From assembly GCF_035918015.1 (NCBI RefSeq), contig NZ_CP109132.1, positions 1,922,001 through 1,986,000 on the forward strand: DNA of 64,000 nt, in the 5' to 3' direction. This DNA is from Streptomyces sp. NBC_01754. GTDB taxonomy: Bacteria; Actinomycetota; Actinomycetes; Streptomycetales; Streptomycetaceae. Shown here one piece after another: positions 62,144-64,000 of the stretch. The stretch's first letter is position 1. Each line of letters starts with the position of its first letter. Below the pieces are notes generated by a model. It was given only the letters and a program-made list of their open reading frames with translations. It was not told the DNA's origin and searched no databases. The position numbers were made by a program, and so were the translations under genes.

Positions 62144-62807
62144 CGAGCTCCCGCGGTGCCTCGTCACGGGTGAACAGCCGAGCGGGCCGGGCCCCCTGGA
62201 CGTGCGCCTCGCCGCCCCGGACCCTGAGCCAGGAACCCTCACGCAGGCCGAGCACGGGGACGTCGTTCTCCTCCAGGAACTCGGTGAGCCGCTCCTCGCG
62301 GGTCTCGCCCTTGTGGGTGCTGTCCGTGTCCGGGTCGAGGTAGTGCGGGTTGATCTGGAACGGCACCAGGCCCAGCGTCCCGAAGGACGGCGGCTGCACG
62401 ATGGGCATGTCGTTGGTCGTACGGAGCGTCGGGGCGGCCATGTTGGTCCCGGCGCTGGCGCCCATGTAGGGCAGCCCGTCGTGTACGGCGTCGCGTACGG
62501 CCTCGCGCAGGCCGGTGCGGTACAGGGCGTCGAGCAGCCGGAAGGAGTTGCCACCGCCGATGAACACGGCGTCGCTCATGGCGAGTTCGGCGACCGGGTC
62601 GGTGTTCTCGTGCACCCCGCGCACGGTGATGCCGGACGGCTCAAGGGCGCCGCGGACGCGGGCGGTGTACGTGTCGTGGTCGGCGAGGGCGTACGGCACG
62701 AAGGCCAGGCGCGCGTTCTCCGGCAGGAACGACGTGACGGTGTCGAGCGCGTGTTCCAGGTAACCGCGGCCGTACTGGGTGGAGTTGGAGAGCAGCAGCA
62801 GATTCAC
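62079..62807 (-). CDS. pepE: Dipeptidase E (peptidase family S51)
   Basis: A 242-residue serine peptidase that cleaves Asp-Xaa dipeptides. The nucleophile Ser is in GLPYMGASAGTNMAAPTLRT. GGGNSFRLLDALYRTG precedes it and the His-bearing part is VPFQINPHYLDPDTDSTHKG. MNLLLLSNSTQYGRGYLEHA is the family start, using GTG 62807. Its C-terminal coding end overlaps the convergent MFS gene. Confidence 0.92.
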   Translation of the reverse strand: MNLLLLSNSTQYGRGYLEHALDTVTSFLPENARLAFVPYALADHDTYTARVRGALEPSGITVRGVHENTDPVAELAMSDAVFIGGGNSFRLLDALYRTGLREAVRDAVHDGLPYMGASAGTNMAAPTLRTTNDMPIVQPPSFGTLGLVPFQINPHYLDPDTDSTHKGETREERLTEFLEENDVPVLGLREGSWLRVRGGEAHVQGARPARLFTRDEAPRELATGTDVSRLLTTAPRFDAPAR

Positions 62808-62883
62808 GGGGTTCCTCGGGGATCGGACGGCCGGACGGATGTGACGGGCCGGACGGATGTGGCGGCGGGGCAGGGGTGGCGGC

Positions 62884-63720
62884 TCAGATGGCGGTACGGG
62901 GGCGTCCCGCGCGGCCCTTCGGCCGCTGGGGCGGGCGGGTGAGCCGCTGTTCCAGCAGCTGGGCCGCGTGGCGCAGGGCGTCGAGCCGGTCCTCGGGCGC
63001 CCCCCGGAACCGGTCCTCGCCCCCGCCCAGGCTCAGACTGCCGTACGGCTCGCGCCCCAGGAACACCGGCACGGCGACGGTCGCGATCCCGGTGTCGTAC
63101 TCACCGACCGTCCACGCGTACCCCTGGGCGCGGATCTTCAGGAACTCCTGCTCCAGCAGGTCGGGGTCGGTGACGGTCCGGTCGGTGAAGCGGGCCATGG
63201 GGCGGCCCCGGAAGAGGCGGTGGCGCTGGTCGTCGGGCAGACAGGCGTAGAAGGACTTGCTGGTGGCCCCGGCGTGCGCCGGGTAGAGCTCGCCGACGAG
63301 CGGGTAGTACCGCAGCGGACCGGACTCCCCCTCCTCCGCCGCCACGCACCGCATGTGGAAGCTGTCCGGGAGGCAGAACAGGACGGTGTCGCCGGTGATG
63401 CGGCGCAGTTCCTCCAGGACCGGGGCGGCCAGCAGCTCCAGGGAGCCGGAGCGCTCCCAGAGCCGGCCGAGGCGCAGCACGGCGGGGCCGATGCGGTAGC
63501 GGCGGGTGACCGGGTCGGAGACCAGGAACCCGCGGCCCGCGAGCGTGGCCAGCAGGCGCTGGGCGACCGACGTGTCCCAGCCGAACTCCTCGGCGACCTC
63601 GGTGACGCCCCAGTCGGGCCGGGTCCGCTCGAAGGCGAGCAGCACCAGCAGGGCGCGGTCCACCGTCTGGAGGGCGCCGGCGGGGGTACGCCGGTCGAGA
63701 TCGTGGTCGGCCATCGTCAT
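62884..63720 (-). CDS. IclR-family transcriptional regulator
   Basis: A 278-residue regulator. The winged HTH (about residues 15-75) reads LQTVDRALLVLLAFERTRPD, then VTEVAEEFGWDTSVAQRLLA and GRGFLVSDPVTRRYRIGPAV. The effector domain has LELLAAPVLEELRRITGDTV, LVGELYPAHAGATSKSFYAC and ATVAVPVFLGREPYGSLSLG. ATG 63720 is divergent from the gene at the right edge, its likely target. The C-terminus is basic. Confidence 0.92.
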   Translation of the reverse strand: MTMADHDLDRRTPAGALQTVDRALLVLLAFERTRPDWGVTEVAEEFGWDTSVAQRLLATLAGRGFLVSDPVTRRYRIGPAVLRLGRLWERSGSLELLAAPVLEELRRITGDTVLFCLPDSFHMRCVAAEEGESGPLRYYPLVGELYPAHAGATSKSFYACLPDDQRHRLFRGRPMARFTDRTVTDPDLLEQEFLKIRAQGYAWTVGEYDTGIATVAVPVFLGREPYGSLSLGGGEDRFRGAPEDRLDALRHAAQLLEQRLTRPPQRPKGRAGRPRTAI

Positions 63721-63861
63721 CTCACCATTCAGACCTGAATTGCAGATAGCGGGAAACAGTTGCGTTCCACGGTAGCGGATCCCGAATGTTGCTCCAGCAC
63801 CCCGCCCCGCGCTCTCCGCCGGAGCTCCGGGCGGGTGTCCCGCTCTGGAGAAAGGCCCCCC

Positions 63862-64000
63862 ATGCTGAAGTACGTACTGGACATCGTCGAGCTGCTGGAC
63901 GATCCGCAGGTCTGCGGTAAGACGGTCGTCGAGTACCTCGACTCCGTCGCGGGACCCGAGGGCTCGGCGGCCCAGGTCACCACCGTCACCGGCGACCGGG
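63862..64000 (+). CDS. Start of a DUF1177-type protein (cut by window edge)
   Basis: The first 46 codons read MLKYVLDIVELLDDPQVCGK and VVEYLDSVAGPEGSAAQVTT, resembling the start of DUF1177 proteins (annotation from memory, uncertain). ATG 63862 follows GGAGAAAGG. It is divergent from the IclR regulator, and such neighbours are often IclR targets. The rest lies beyond the window. Confidence 0.6.
   Translation, partial: MLKYVLDIVELLDDPQVCGKTVVEYLDSVAGPEGSAAQVTTVTGDR

Noticed and set aside
1..64000. CRISPR arrays
   Set aside because: The short tandem repeats found (18, 22 and 24 bases) have no unique spacers between them and no cas genes are present.

Overview
The window is a GC-rich actinobacterial chromosome segment, almost certainly from a Streptomyces species. 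Support comes from strong third-position G/C bias, frequent GTG and TTG starts, actinobacterial families (SARP regulator, Scr1-type XRE plus DUF397 pair, DUF574-type methyltransferase, NpdG) and DmdR-type iron boxes. Families are assigned by reading motifs by eye; no database search was run.

Region 1 (about 1-12,100) is an accessory and decaying zone. It opens with the N-terminal half of a SARP-type regulator, cut by the window edge. Next come remnants of a TPR-type regulator, a small secreted Cys-containing protein carrying two compensating frameshifts, and a three-gene ABC-transporter operon. The third gene of that operon is split by an ISAs1-family element with a 9-bp target duplication, and that element is itself split by an IS3-family element. 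Then follow an orphan toxin C-terminal fragment overlapping a probable immunity gene, an unrecognised ORF, a GNAT acetyltransferase, an IS256-type transposase remnant fused to another TPR-regulator fragment, and a truncated lysine-rich repeat protein. Most frameshifts and truncations in the window lie here, which points to pseudogenisation more than to general sequencing error.

Region 2 (12,266-32,819) is core-like. It has a site-2 protease, NpdG, an MFS exporter, methionine aminopeptidase and a heme acquisition and breakdown locus: heme oxygenase behind an iron box, then two HtaA-domain surface proteins diverging from an hmuTUV-type ABC transporter across a second iron box. After these come a lipoprotein, a prim-pol-like protein, a TetR regulator, a dimethylargininase-type hydrolase, an Rsm22-like methyltransferase, a Bcr/CflA exporter and a Gfo/Idh/MocA oxidoreductase.

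Region 3 (32,841-51,643) holds a PhoD phosphatase, an SDR, a methyltransferase, acetyltransferases, a receptor kinase with an extracellular solute-binding-like domain, a nucleotidyltransferase, an unknown glycine/alanine-rich protein, RNase P RNA, YaaA, a KDPG aldolase-type protein and the coupled nif3 - zinc ribbon - RNase H/phosphatase operon. A tnpB remnant and an orphan iron-box-controlled siderophore-binding lipoprotein follow, then a proline/alanine-rich protein and a small basic protein.

Region 4 (51,911-64,000) has an ABC-2 exporter with its histidine kinase and, about 3 kb further on, a NarL-type response regulator. The interval between kinase and regulator is filled by an Scr1-type XRE/DUF397 island and small hypotheticals. 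Two drug-type MFS exporters, peptidase E, an IclR regulator and the start of a probable DUF1177 gene complete the window.
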